In this document: positions 35,210 through 43,576 of the stretch, in pieces
How positions within the stretch are numbered: position 1 is the stretch's first letter
Layout: each line of letters starts with the position of its first letter
From: Paenibacillus thalictri
Lineage (GTDB): Bacteria > Bacillota > Bacilli > Paenibacillales > NBRC-103111
Length of the DNA: 64,000 nucleotides
Direction: 5' to 3'
Assembly: GCF_004307995.1 (NCBI RefSeq)
Contig: NZ_SIRE01000007.1
Location: 186,001 to 250,000, forward strand
Made by a program: the position numbers and the translations under genes
The notes under the pieces: model-generated
What the model was told of the DNA's origin: nothing
What the model saw: only the letters and a program-made list of their open reading frames with translations
Databases searched by the model: none

Positions 35210-35950
35210 ATGGAAAAAATGAGCGTACCAATGATTATAGGTCACCGGGGCGCAGCGGGAGAAGCGCCGGAAAATACGCTGGCTTCGTTCCTGCTTGCCG
35301 TCCGGCAAGGAGCTCATGCCATTGAGTTGGATGTGCAATTATCCAAAGACGGGGAGCTTGTCGTCATTCACGACGATACGATTGACCGCACCACCAACGG
35401 TAAAGGCGCCGTTGCCGAATTGACATTGGAGGAACTGAAACGGTACGATGCCGGTTTATGGTACGGGGAGCAGTTCGCAGGCGAAACGATTCCAACGCTG
35501 GCCGAAGTGTTCGAGCGGATGCCGGCCGAATGTGTCGTTAACGTGGAAATCAAAGGGGAGATGAACGGCGAGCTGGAGCGGAAGCTGGCAGAGTTATTGT
35601 ATGGCAGCGGCCGGATGGAAACAGTGCTTGTCTCTTCATTTAAGCACAAAAGCTTAAAGACGTTAAAGCTAATTGCTCCGGAAGTGCGAGTCGGACTTGG
35701 CTATACGGGCGATGTGATCGATCATATCGCGTTTGCTGAAGCGTTCGGGGCCGAAGTCTTCTCGCTGCATCCGCATCACAAGCTGATCGGTTTGCACGAA
35801 ATCGGGCTTGCCGTAAGCAAGGGGATCAGGGTATATCCATATACGGTAAACGGTGAAGAGGACATGCGGAAGCTGCTTCAGGCCGGAGCCTCCGGGCTGA
35901 TTACCGACTATCCGGGCCGGATGCGTGCCGTATTGGAGCAGGGCATATAA
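35210..35950 (+). CDS. Glycerophosphodiester phosphodiesterase
   Basis: ATG 35210 is used: it follows TAGGA, and a GTG at 35180 would lie inside the promoter element. The 246-residue cytoplasmic protein is a GDPD-family TIM barrel with the catalytic residues in GHRGAAGEAPENT, AIELDVQLSKDGELVVIHDDTIDRTT and VNVEIKGE. It hydrolyses glycerophosphodiesters to glycerol-3-phosphate and an alcohol, like UgpQ. With the Ugp-like importer it would use headgroups of phospholipids or teichoic acid fragments. A DHA2-family exporter gene follows 16 bp later and is probably co-transcribed. Confidence 0.9.
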   Translation: MEKMSVPMIIGHRGAAGEAPENTLASFLLAVRQGAHAIELDVQLSKDGELVVIHDDTIDRTTNGKGAVAELTLEELKRYDAGLWYGEQFAGETIPTLAEVFERMPAECVVNVEIKGEMNGELERKLAELLYGSGRMETVLVSSFKHKSLKTLKLIAPEVRVGLGYTGDVIDHIAFAEAFGAEVFSLHPHHKLIGLHEIGLAVSKGIRVYPYTVNGEEDMRKLLQAGASGLITDYPGRMRAVLEQGI

Positions 35951-35966
35951 CAAGGAGCAGCGCAGC

Positions 35967-37496
35967 ATGAATAAAAGAGACCGACGTTTAATTATGACCG
36001 CTATGCTGATTGCGACCTTTATGGCCGCAATCGAAGGCACCATTGTGAATACAGCCACTCCGGTCATTGTTGGCGAGCTGGGCGGGATGGAACTGATGAG
36101 TTGGGTGGTGTCGATTTATTTGCTGACCACAGCCATCGGTACGCCGATATCCGGCAAAATTGCCGATCTATACGGCCGCAAGCCGGTTTTTTTGCTCGGC
36201 ACGGGTTTATTCCTGCTTGGCTCCATTTTATCGGGCATCGCCCAGACTATGGAGCAGCTGATTGCCTTCAGGGCGCTGCAGGGTTTGGGAGCGGGAGCGA
36301 TTTTGCCGGTGACGATGACGATTGTGGGAGATATTTATCCGGTGGAAGAGCGGGCCAAAGCGCAGGGCTGGATCAGCGGCATATGGGGAATATCCGCTTT
36401 GATCAGTCCGCTTACCGGCGGTCTGGTGGTCGATTATGTGTCGTGGCGCTGGATATTTTACATCAATGTGCCGTTTGGCGCCGTTTCCGCGCTGCTGCTG
36501 GCTTTTGTTTTGCGCGAAGCTCCGGCCAGGCAGCGCAAACCGATCGGTTACGGGGCAATGGCCGCTTTTGCCGCCGGCATGACGTGTTTGCTGTATGCGC
36601 TGATGAACACCGACCCGCATGCCGGAGGAGGCGGAAACGCCGCGAGTCCGGTATTTTTTCTCGCTGCGCTCGGTTTTCTTGCGGTATTTTTTGGCCTTGA
36701 GCGCAAAGCCGCAGAACCTTTGCTGCCGGCGTCGCTGTTCCGTTTGCGGATGATCGGCGTGCCGAATGCGAGTGATTTTGTATACAGCGCCGTGTTGGTG
36801 GCGATTAATTTTTACATTCCGCTGTGGGTGCAAGGAATATACGGCGGCGGAGCCGTCGCTTCGGGACTGATCCTTATTCCGGTGTCGATTTTTTGGCCAA
36901 TCGGGGCCAATCTGGCCGGACGGCTGCAGATGAAATTCGGGATGCGCGCCGCATCGCTAACCGGTCTTGGCATTACAATCGCCGCATGTGTCTTGATGGC
37001 GGTTCCCGACATCCGCATGTTTCCGTGGCTGCTGGCGGGCTGCCTCGCTTTAATTGGCCTCGGCTTCGGGGTCACCTTTACGGTGCATACCGTGTCTGTC
37101 CAATCCGCCGTAGATTGGAATATGCGGGGAAGCGCAATCGCTTCGAACAATTTTATCCGGTTGATGGGACAGACGATTGGCGTTGCTTTTTTTGGCGCGC
37201 TGTTAAACGCTATCGTATCGCGGCGTATTGCGGCAGGCGGACTCAGCGGGGAACTGACAGCGGCGGATGTCAACCTAGTGCTTGGCCCCGAGTCGGGACA
37301 CGCCGGTCTCAGCGCTGCGGCGCTGAATGGACTACGCGAGGCGCTTGCTTCGGGGCTGCATGTCATTTTTGTGGCTATGGTAGTGCTGGCGGTAATTTCA
37401 TTTCTTGTGACGCTCCGGCTACCCAAGGGCGGGCCCGGGACAGGTGCGGCAGCAGCGGGCGGCACCGCGGCATCCGCCGATTCGGCGGGGCGCTGA
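35967..37496 (+). CDS. DHA2-family (EmrB/QacA) MFS exporter
   Basis: ATG 35967 follows AAGGAG. The 509-residue membrane protein has about fourteen hydrophobic segments and the DHA2 motifs: the motif-A loop GKIADLYGRKPVFLLG, DIYPVEERAKAQGWISG, and antiporter motif C in the fifth segment (WGISALISPLTGGLVVD). Family members export drugs and cationic compounds by proton exchange. The C-terminus is Gly/Ala-rich (residues about 485-509). It appears co-transcribed with the GDPD gene; a functional link between them is not obvious. Confidence 0.88.
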   Translation: MNKRDRRLIMTAMLIATFMAAIEGTIVNTATPVIVGELGGMELMSWVVSIYLLTTAIGTPISGKIADLYGRKPVFLLGTGLFLLGSILSGIAQTMEQLIAFRALQGLGAGAILPVTMTIVGDIYPVEERAKAQGWISGIWGISALISPLTGGLVVDYVSWRWIFYINVPFGAVSALLLAFVLREAPARQRKPIGYGAMAAFAAGMTCLLYALMNTDPHAGGGGNAASPVFFLAALGFLAVFFGLERKAAEPLLPASLFRLRMIGVPNASDFVYSAVLVAINFYIPLWVQGIYGGGAVASGLILIPVSIFWPIGANLAGRLQMKFGMRAASLTGLGITIAACVLMAVPDIRMFPWLLAGCLALIGLGFGVTFTVHTVSVQSAVDWNMRGSAIASNNFIRLMGQTIGVAFFGALLNAIVSRRIAAGGLSGELTAADVNLVLGPESGHAGLSAAALNGLREALASGLHVIFVAMVVLAVISFLVTLRLPKGGPGTGAAAAGGTAASADSAGR

Positions 37497-37625
37497 AAGA
37501 CGGAGAACACCTGCGATACAAGCCCAGCCAAAAATATTCCGGGAAGAGTAGAGCACTAATTGGACAGCAGGCATAAATTCAACTTATATTAAATAAGTAA
37601 AAGACGATAGGATCCTTTATTTGCG

Positions 37626-37657
37626 GCCCACGTTCTGCCGAAACGTGGGCTTTTTTT
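37626..37657 (+). terminator. Terminator of the GDPD-exporter unit
   Basis: GCCCACGTT pairs with AACGTGGGC around CTGCCGA and is followed by seven T residues. Confidence 0.9.
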
Positions 37658-37831
37658 CATGACTGCTGCAATGTTGATTCCGGCTGGCGGGCAATATAGC
37701 TGCAGGGCAGGTCTGTCTTGCGCCGCACGCAGCTTACGGGAAGGATACTGGAATAAAATGTTGAATATGTAGAACAAGGGAGAATGATGATGTTATGACC
37801 GATACAAACAACAATTCGAATATTTCAAAGG

Positions 37832-39094
37832 ATGTGTCGGAACGTGGTTATTGAACAATTCAAGCAAGCGGTTGAGCGGAATGACCCGGATGCCGTAAGA
37901 CGCTTACTGCATAGCCAGCCATTGCTTGCTGAACGGATCAACGAACCGTGGTTTGTTTTCGATACACCGGCGATTGTTATTGCTGCAAATAGAGGAAACC
38001 GTGAGTTGGTTGACGTGCTGCTAGAGTACGGGGCGGATATTAATGTCAAAAGCAGCTGGTGGGCAGGGGGATTTGGTGTCCTGCATCATGAGCATCACGA
38101 TTTATCCCGTTACCTTATTGAGCGGGGGGCCCATGTCGATCCGCATGCTGCGGCTGCATTGGGAATGCTGGAGCTGCTGCGGAAGATGGTTGAGCAGGAT
38201 GCGGACATTGTCAATCAGCGAGGTCCGGATGGGCAGGTGCCTTTGCATTATGCCGTTTCACCCGAGATCATCGATTTTCTGCTGGACCACGGAGCTGTCA
38301 TGGATATGCGGGATATTGACCACAGCAGTACGCCTGCCCAATATGCCGTCAATATTCCGGACAAATGCAGACATTTAATTCACCGCGGTGCCCAGACGGA
38401 TATCTTCATGGCCTGTAAGCTGGGGGACGTCGAACTTGTCCATAACATTTTGAAAAAGGATCCCGACGCCCTTCAGTTCCAGGTGGGGAAAGGGGACTTT
38501 ACCTCCGTCGGCGGTCATATATATGAGTACGTTATCGGCGCGAATGTCAAGCCGATCTTTCTTGCGCAGCATTTGGGACATGAAGCCATTACGGAGCTGA
38601 TGTTGTCGTACAGTTCGGTTGAGCAGAAATTTCTGCTTGCCTGTATACGGGCAGATACGGAAACCGTTCGCAACATCTTAAAGGAGCATCCGGACATTGT
38701 TCAATTCCTCCAGCCGGAAGACCAGAGTGTTATCATCGATGCAGCACGGGATCATAACGCAGATGCGGTGCGGCTTATGCTGGATGTTGGTTTTCATGTG
38801 GATGCACGGCGCAATGAGCGTTCGATGACAGCTCTCCATCGTGCCGCAGAACGAGGAGACTATGAAATCGTCCGGCTGCTCATTAAACACGGCGCATCGC
38901 TGGAAATTCGGAATGAATTCGGCGGAACTCCAATGAACAGCTGTATCTGGGGATCTCTTCATACTCAAGATCCGCAAGGGGATTATGCTGCGGTTGCAGA
39001 GATACTCATCGAAGCAGGGGTTAAGCTGCCGGATCAGGCGATGGGCAGCGAGCCTGTGAGGAATGTTCTTATTAGGCACGGAGTGCGAGAGTAA
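37832..39094 (+). CDS. Ankyrin-repeat protein
   Basis: The 420-residue cytoplasmic protein is made almost entirely of ankyrin-type helix pairs, clearest at GNRELVDVLLEYGADINV (about residues 51-70), GQVPLHYAVSPEIIDFLLDHGA (about 133-155) and MTALHRAAERGDYEIVRLLIKHGASLE (about 331-357). The middle repeats are degenerate. Ankyrin stacks bind proteins; no catalytic domain or signal peptide is seen. Start 37832 (ATG) and GTG 37844 are both possible behind AAAGG. It lies 93 bp before a SMI1/KNR4 gene on the same strand; both folds recur among antitoxin or immunity genes, but no toxin is present here. Confidence 0.85.
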   Translation: MCRNVVIEQFKQAVERNDPDAVRRLLHSQPLLAERINEPWFVFDTPAIVIAANRGNRELVDVLLEYGADINVKSSWWAGGFGVLHHEHHDLSRYLIERGAHVDPHAAAALGMLELLRKMVEQDADIVNQRGPDGQVPLHYAVSPEIIDFLLDHGAVMDMRDIDHSSTPAQYAVNIPDKCRHLIHRGAQTDIFMACKLGDVELVHNILKKDPDALQFQVGKGDFTSVGGHIYEYVIGANVKPIFLAQHLGHEAITELMLSYSSVEQKFLLACIRADTETVRNILKEHPDIVQFLQPEDQSVIIDAARDHNADAVRLMLDVGFHVDARRNERSMTALHRAAERGDYEIVRLLIKHGASLEIRNEFGGTPMNSCIWGSLHTQDPQGDYAAVAEILIEAGVKLPDQAMGSEPVRNVLIRHGVRE

Positions 39095-39187
39095 AAGCCG
39101 GATAACATGAGGAAGCCGCCTCTCTTACCCTACGCGGCCGATTTGAATACGTGCAGAAAGAAGAGTTTGAACAAAAGGAGTAGAAAA

Positions 39188-39766
39188 ATGAAGGTATTGT
39201 GGGATAGAATGGAGAATTGGCTTAAGGTCCATGCTCCTGACGTTTTAGCGGATCTCAATGAGGGGGCAAGCGAGCCCGAAATTTCTGGCTTAGAAGACGT
39301 TATAGGTTTTGCGCTTCCTGACGATATAAAAGAGTCGCTGCGCATTCACAACGGCCAGTCAGGCGATGCCCAGTGGCTTATTGCTGGTTGGGAGTTGCTT
39401 TCCACGGAGCGTATTTTGGAAGAATGGAAAGTTTGGAAGGAGTTATCTGACAAGGAGTCGTTTACAGAATGGAACGCAGATCCCCAGGAGGGGATAGCGA
39501 ATGTCTGGTGGCAGCCTGCGTGGATCCCGTTAACCTATAACGGCTGCGGCGATCATCATTGTGTTGATCTAGGAGCGACGGAAGACGGTGCAAATGGTCA
39601 AATCATAACGATGTGGCACGATTCGGGAGAAAGAGCGTTATTAGCCAAAACGTATACTCAATGGTTCGAGTACATTGTTCAAACCTTTGAATCGCATGAT
39701 GCGGAATATGTCTTTGAAAGCGGCGACTTCGAATTTGACGCTACCGAAGATAAAACGAACGGATAA
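39188..39766 (+). CDS. SMI1/KNR4 family protein
   Basis: ATG 39188 follows AAAGGAG; an upstream in-frame ATG at 39107 lacks a site. The 192-residue protein has the SMI1/KNR4 (SUKH) core: GASEPEISGLEDVIGFALPDDIKESLRIHNG near residues 25-55, then WIPLTYNGCGDHHCVDLGA and an acidic tail. Yeast Smi1 is a cell-wall regulator; bacterial SUKH proteins are often immunity proteins against polymorphic toxins, though solitary copies occur. No toxin gene is adjacent. Residues 105-155 are rich in Trp and acids, as usual for the family. Confidence 0.82.
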   Translation: MKVLWDRMENWLKVHAPDVLADLNEGASEPEISGLEDVIGFALPDDIKESLRIHNGQSGDAQWLIAGWELLSTERILEEWKVWKELSDKESFTEWNADPQEGIANVWWQPAWIPLTYNGCGDHHCVDLGATEDGANGQIITMWHDSGERALLAKTYTQWFEYIVQTFESHDAEYVFESGDFEFDATEDKTNG

Positions 39767-39822
39767 CGAATCGTTTCAGGCGAGTGCGCGTATATAACGT
39801 AATTAGGAAAGGGGCAGTCTGG

Positions 39823-40728
39823 ATGAAGTCTTTGAAAGTTCAAGATTTGATTAACCGGTTCTCGCTGGAGGTGCTGGTGGCAGGGGATACTGCCCGCACG
39901 ATATCGAAACCTAAAGCTCACAGGCCGGGCCTTGAGTTCGCCGGTTATTTCGATTTTTTCTCGCATGACCATGTGCAGGTATTAGGGCGCAAAGAAATTA
40001 CTTATTTGCATAAGCTGACGGAAGAGGAGCGCAATGACCGGATCGGCAACGTCGTGAAATACCGTCCGCCTTGCTTTGTCGTGACGCGCAGCCAGGAAGG
40101 CTTAAAATATTTAACGAAATATTGCGAGGAAGAAAACATCCCTTTATTGCGCACACCGATGCCGACTTATAAATTCATGGAGATGGCCGATATTTACATG
40201 ACGACGGGTTTGGCGCCGGAAATGGCCATACACGGGGTATGCGTCAACGTTTCGGGAATCGGGGTGCTTCTGCGCGGCAAATCCGGAGTCGGCAAAAGCG
40301 AGACGGCTCATACGCTGATCCGGCGCGGGCACCGGCTTGTCGCCGACGATATGGTAGTCCTGAAAAAGATCAGCCCGGAAACGATTCTGGGCACACATAA
40401 CGAAGTGAACAGAGAGTTTCTGGCGCTGCGGAGCATCGGACTGATCAACGTTTCCCGGCTGTACGGCCGGCGTGCGTTTCAGGAGGAAACAAGAATTGTG
40501 CTTGATATTGAGTTGACTCAATGGCAGGAGTATGCGTTAAACAACGAACTTGAGCTGGAGCCCAAATTTACGGAGTATTTGGACGTCCGGGTCCCGCATA
40601 TCGAAATCCAGCTGCAGCCGGGCCGTGATGTGGCCGGACTTGTGGAAGCGGCGGCGAACAATTGGTATTTGCGCATGCAGGGGTACAGCGCAGCCGACGA
40701 GTTTATGAAAAGGCTGGAAAAACAATAA
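39823..40728 (+). CDS. HPr kinase/phosphorylase homologue with altered signature
   Basis: ATG 39823 follows AAAGGGG, giving 301 residues (about 310 in B. subtilis HprK). The N-terminal domain retains PGLEFAGYFDFF and RTPMPTYKF, and the C-terminal kinase domain has the P-loop GKSGVGKSETA and RGHRLVADDMVVLKK. HprK phosphorylates HPr on Ser46 to drive CcpA repression and removes the phosphate by phosphorolysis. The family signature LEIRGLGIINV reads LALRSIGLINV here: the Glu and first Gly are replaced. The gene stands alone with its own terminator, not next to lgt as in the usual cluster. It may be a divergent paralogue rather than the housekeeping enzyme; activity on HPr is uncertain. Confidence 0.8.
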   Translation: MKSLKVQDLINRFSLEVLVAGDTARTISKPKAHRPGLEFAGYFDFFSHDHVQVLGRKEITYLHKLTEEERNDRIGNVVKYRPPCFVVTRSQEGLKYLTKYCEEENIPLLRTPMPTYKFMEMADIYMTTGLAPEMAIHGVCVNVSGIGVLLRGKSGVGKSETAHTLIRRGHRLVADDMVVLKKISPETILGTHNEVNREFLALRSIGLINVSRLYGRRAFQEETRIVLDIELTQWQEYALNNELELEPKFTEYLDVRVPHIEIQLQPGRDVAGLVEAAANNWYLRMQGYSAADEFMKRLEKQ

Positions 40729-40733
40729 TTCAT

Positions 40734-40757
40734 TGCCGCGTACATCGCGGCTTTTTT
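40734..40757 (+). terminator. Terminator of the HprK-like gene
   Basis: GCCGCG and CGCGGC form a short GC-rich stem around TACAT, followed by TTTTTT, immediately after the stop codon. Confidence 0.85.
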
Positions 40758-40802
40758 CATTTCCGGGCAAATGAGATTCGAATTCCACAATCCAAGGCTT
40801 GA

Positions 40803-40811
40803 TGTTATAAT
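40803..40811 (+). promoter_or_regulatory. Extended -10 promoter of the AraC membrane regulator
   Basis: TGTTATAAT contains a perfect -10 with the TG extension, 108 bp before the start codon. The -35 position is a poor match, as is common for extended -10 promoters. Confidence 0.5.
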
Positions 40812-40918
40812 CTGTGATAACATTTATGAAAGCGGTTCATATTTCGCGTCGTCTGCCGTCTGCCCGTTTCGCACGATGTTTTCCGGAACGCGCCGTTTAT
40901 GATAAAAGGGGGAAACAT

Positions 40919-43300
40919 ATGCTGTCGCTAATCCGAGTCGCCTTTTCCAATTTCAAATTCCGCAGCTTGTTTTTCCGCAATTTGCTGTGGCTCACCGGAT
41001 TCATCACGCTGCCCGTGCTGTTTATGGGCCTGCTCGGCAATTGGTACAGCCAAACAAGCATCAATGAAGAAGTCAAGCAGTCCAGCACACAGATGCTGGA
41101 GCAAACACGCAGGCTGATGGATTTGCTGCTTAGCCAGGTCGACCAGGTATCCATCCAGCTGGCGCAAAGCAAAGCGATGTCCACCCTGCTCGAAAGCCGG
41201 AATATGGCCGAGTTGGACCCGGAGTTGTCCGAGGTGCGCAAATATTTGCTCGACGCTTATATCAACATGCCTTATATCGAATCCATTTACGTATATTATG
41301 CCGGACCCAATAAGGTACAGACGCCGCTCAGCCAGCTTATGGACTTCGACGAATTGGACGATAAAAGCTGGATTTCGCTGGTCAAAGGAGGCATCCGCAA
41401 GGAAGGGCAGTGGTATGTACGCAGCTACAAGGACCCTGACGATTCCATCGCTCCGGCTTCCGCCCAAGTTACTTTCATCCGGCCGCTGCCGCTCCTCGGA
41501 ACGGGGATCAAAGGAGCGGTCATTATTAATATGAACCAGCCGGCGTTGTTCCAGAGCCCTTCGATGCGCCTGATGAGAAAAGGCGAGGAAATATGGGTGG
41601 TCAGCCCGGATGGCAACTATGCGTTTAACAAAGCGGGTCTGCGTGTTCCTCCCGCCGACTTCGAGCAAATTAAAAGCCGCATCGGCACCGACATTTCGGC
41701 ATTTGACGGCAAGCTGGGCGTCGTCGATTATTCGTTTACGGCGGTGAATTCGCCATACACCTCCTGGAAATACATCGATATCATGCCTTCCGAATCGCTG
41801 CATACCCGCAGCATCAACATGCAGCGGTTTATGTTCATCTTGACCGGCTTATGTATGGCCGCCGCGGTCATCAGCGCTTTTATTATGTCGATTCGGGTGT
41901 ACAGCCCGATTTATTCCTTGATGGAATTTATCCGCAACCGCAGCATCATCGGTCCGCTTAAACAGGCGCTTTCCGGCCGCAGCGGCGAGTTGTCCGTGAT
42001 CGTCTCGGCGTATGAATCGCTGCTTCACAAAGGCGACTCTCTTGAGCAGCAGCTTGCCCAGAACAAGCCGATTTTGCAGCAAAGTTTTCTGAATTCGGTA
42101 TTATTTGAAAAAACAAGCCTGCACAAGGAACGGGCCGAACGCTTCGCGTATTACGGTTTAACGCTCGCCGGATACGGCTGTTTCGTATGTGTGCTGCGAA
42201 TCGATCATTACAGCTCGTTCACCTCCGCATACAGCCAGCACGATCAAAGCTTGATCCGTTATTTTATCGCCAAGCTGGCCGAAGAAATCGCGGGCGAATA
42301 TATGCATGCTTACGCCATTCACGCGGAAAGCTCCGACATTAAACTGCTGTGCAGCTTAAAGGAGCCGCAGCCGCGGGAGACGTTTATGCTCCAGTCGGTC
42401 AAACTGGCCGAATTGATCTGCGCTCAAGTGCGCCGCCATTTGACTGTTACAGTTAGCGCCGGCATCGGTGACATCAGGATGGAACCGGGTCATATCGCAG
42501 ATTCGTTCGCGGAAGCGTTGGAAGCGCTTAACGCCAAAGCGTTTAAAGGGCATGAGTCGGTTATTCCATGCTGGATATCGGATGGAGATGGAGACCAGCG
42601 CGGCGTGAAATCGCTGTACATGCAGCTTAAGGATTTGCGCAAAAAGGTGCCTCACGGCATGAACGAAGAAGGCTACAGCGAGCTGGAGATAAGCTTGGCG
42701 GAACTGGAAGAGCAGCTGCGGGTGTCGCCGGGCTGGAGTTTTGAATTGTTTCAGGCGGCGATGTTCCAAATCGTGCTTGACGTTTACAACAAATCGGTGG
42801 AAAACGGCCTTGAAGCTTTTGACGAGGAGCGGTTGACGCTGCTTCACGCCAGCTTTAATCAAGTGGAAACGGCAGAGGAGCTGCTTCGTTGGACGCGGCA
42901 GTACGCGGGGGAAACCAAACGGCTGATCACCGCCAGACTGCAGCAGCAGCCGGCCGCCGTCAGCACGCAAATTGCCGAATATATCGAAGCGCATTATGCC
43001 TACGATATTTCGCTTGGCGGCATCGCCGAGCAGTTGAGGCTGGACCCGTCTTATGTGAGCCGGTTGTTCAAGCAAGAGTATCGGATGAATTTTTCCGACT
43101 ATTTAATTTCGCTGCGGATGGACAAAGCCAAGGAATTGCTGAAAAATACGACGCTTAGTATTAAAGATATCGGCATGCTTGTCGGATATGAGAATCAGCG
43201 AAGTTTTAACCGGATTTTCAAAAAGCAGGAAGGCGTTTCCCCTGGACAGTACCGCGATATGGCATCCCCGTCCACTTTGCATAAAGGCGAGGTGTACTAG
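40919..43300 (+). CDS. Membrane-anchored AraC-family regulator of the Opp/sulfatase cluster
   Basis: ATG 40919 follows AAAAGGGGG; 35 more codons are open upstream but lack a site. The 793-residue protein has a membrane segment near residues 22-42, an extracellular sensor part of about 260 residues, a second segment near 304-325, and a cytoplasmic region ending in an AraC domain (last 100 residues) with motifs ISLGGIAEQLRLDPSYVSRLF and IKDIGMLVGYENQRSFNRIF. It has the same architecture as the regulator at 32580-34868 but differs clearly in sequence. It directly precedes the oligopeptide-type importer and probably activates it in response to an external ligand. Confidence 0.85.
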   Translation: MLSLIRVAFSNFKFRSLFFRNLLWLTGFITLPVLFMGLLGNWYSQTSINEEVKQSSTQMLEQTRRLMDLLLSQVDQVSIQLAQSKAMSTLLESRNMAELDPELSEVRKYLLDAYINMPYIESIYVYYAGPNKVQTPLSQLMDFDELDDKSWISLVKGGIRKEGQWYVRSYKDPDDSIAPASAQVTFIRPLPLLGTGIKGAVIINMNQPALFQSPSMRLMRKGEEIWVVSPDGNYAFNKAGLRVPPADFEQIKSRIGTDISAFDGKLGVVDYSFTAVNSPYTSWKYIDIMPSESLHTRSINMQRFMFILTGLCMAAAVISAFIMSIRVYSPIYSLMEFIRNRSIIGPLKQALSGRSGELSVIVSAYESLLHKGDSLEQQLAQNKPILQQSFLNSVLFEKTSLHKERAERFAYYGLTLAGYGCFVCVLRIDHYSSFTSAYSQHDQSLIRYFIAKLAEEIAGEYMHAYAIHAESSDIKLLCSLKEPQPRETFMLQSVKLAELICAQVRRHLTVTVSAGIGDIRMEPGHIADSFAEALEALNAKAFKGHESVIPCWISDGDGDQRGVKSLYMQLKDLRKKVPHGMNEEGYSELEISLAELEEQLRVSPGWSFELFQAAMFQIVLDVYNKSVENGLEAFDEERLTLLHASFNQVETAEELLRWTRQYAGETKRLITARLQQQPAAVSTQIAEYIEAHYAYDISLGGIAEQLRLDPSYVSRLFKQEYRMNFSDYLISLRMDKAKELLKNTTLSIKDIGMLVGYENQRSFNRIFKKQEGVSPGQYRDMASPSTLHKGEVY

Positions 43301-43576
43301 GCGGGAGGGCGGTCATTGGGGGCCGTTTGGGGACGAAGGCCGCTGCCGGCATGGTTCTGTATGGCTGTTTATCGCAATGTTTCGGGCCCATCCGTTCCCG
43401 AAAAACATATCAAGTGCATCATGTCAGAAGAAGTCCATACGGCCCCAATAGGCCAAATAGCATTTCGGGTCCACAATTGCAGAAATAGTCATCTTTACGA
43501 AGCGGCGTCGCGGGACATAAGATCGGATTGCGGCAATGAAGCTGCGGCAGACCATCGTTCGAGGAGGTTTTTGGGC

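Noticed and set aside
39823..40728. Calling the HprK homologue a pseudogene
   Set aside because: The frame is full length with an intact P-loop and a good ribosome binding site. Only two signature residues differ, which points to divergence rather than decay.
40814..43576. Longer N-terminal extensions for the AraC regulator and the Opp-type lipoprotein
   Set aside because: The extra codons lack start signals. The downstream starts have strong ribosome binding sites and restore a normal cytoplasmic N-terminus or lipoprotein signal peptide.
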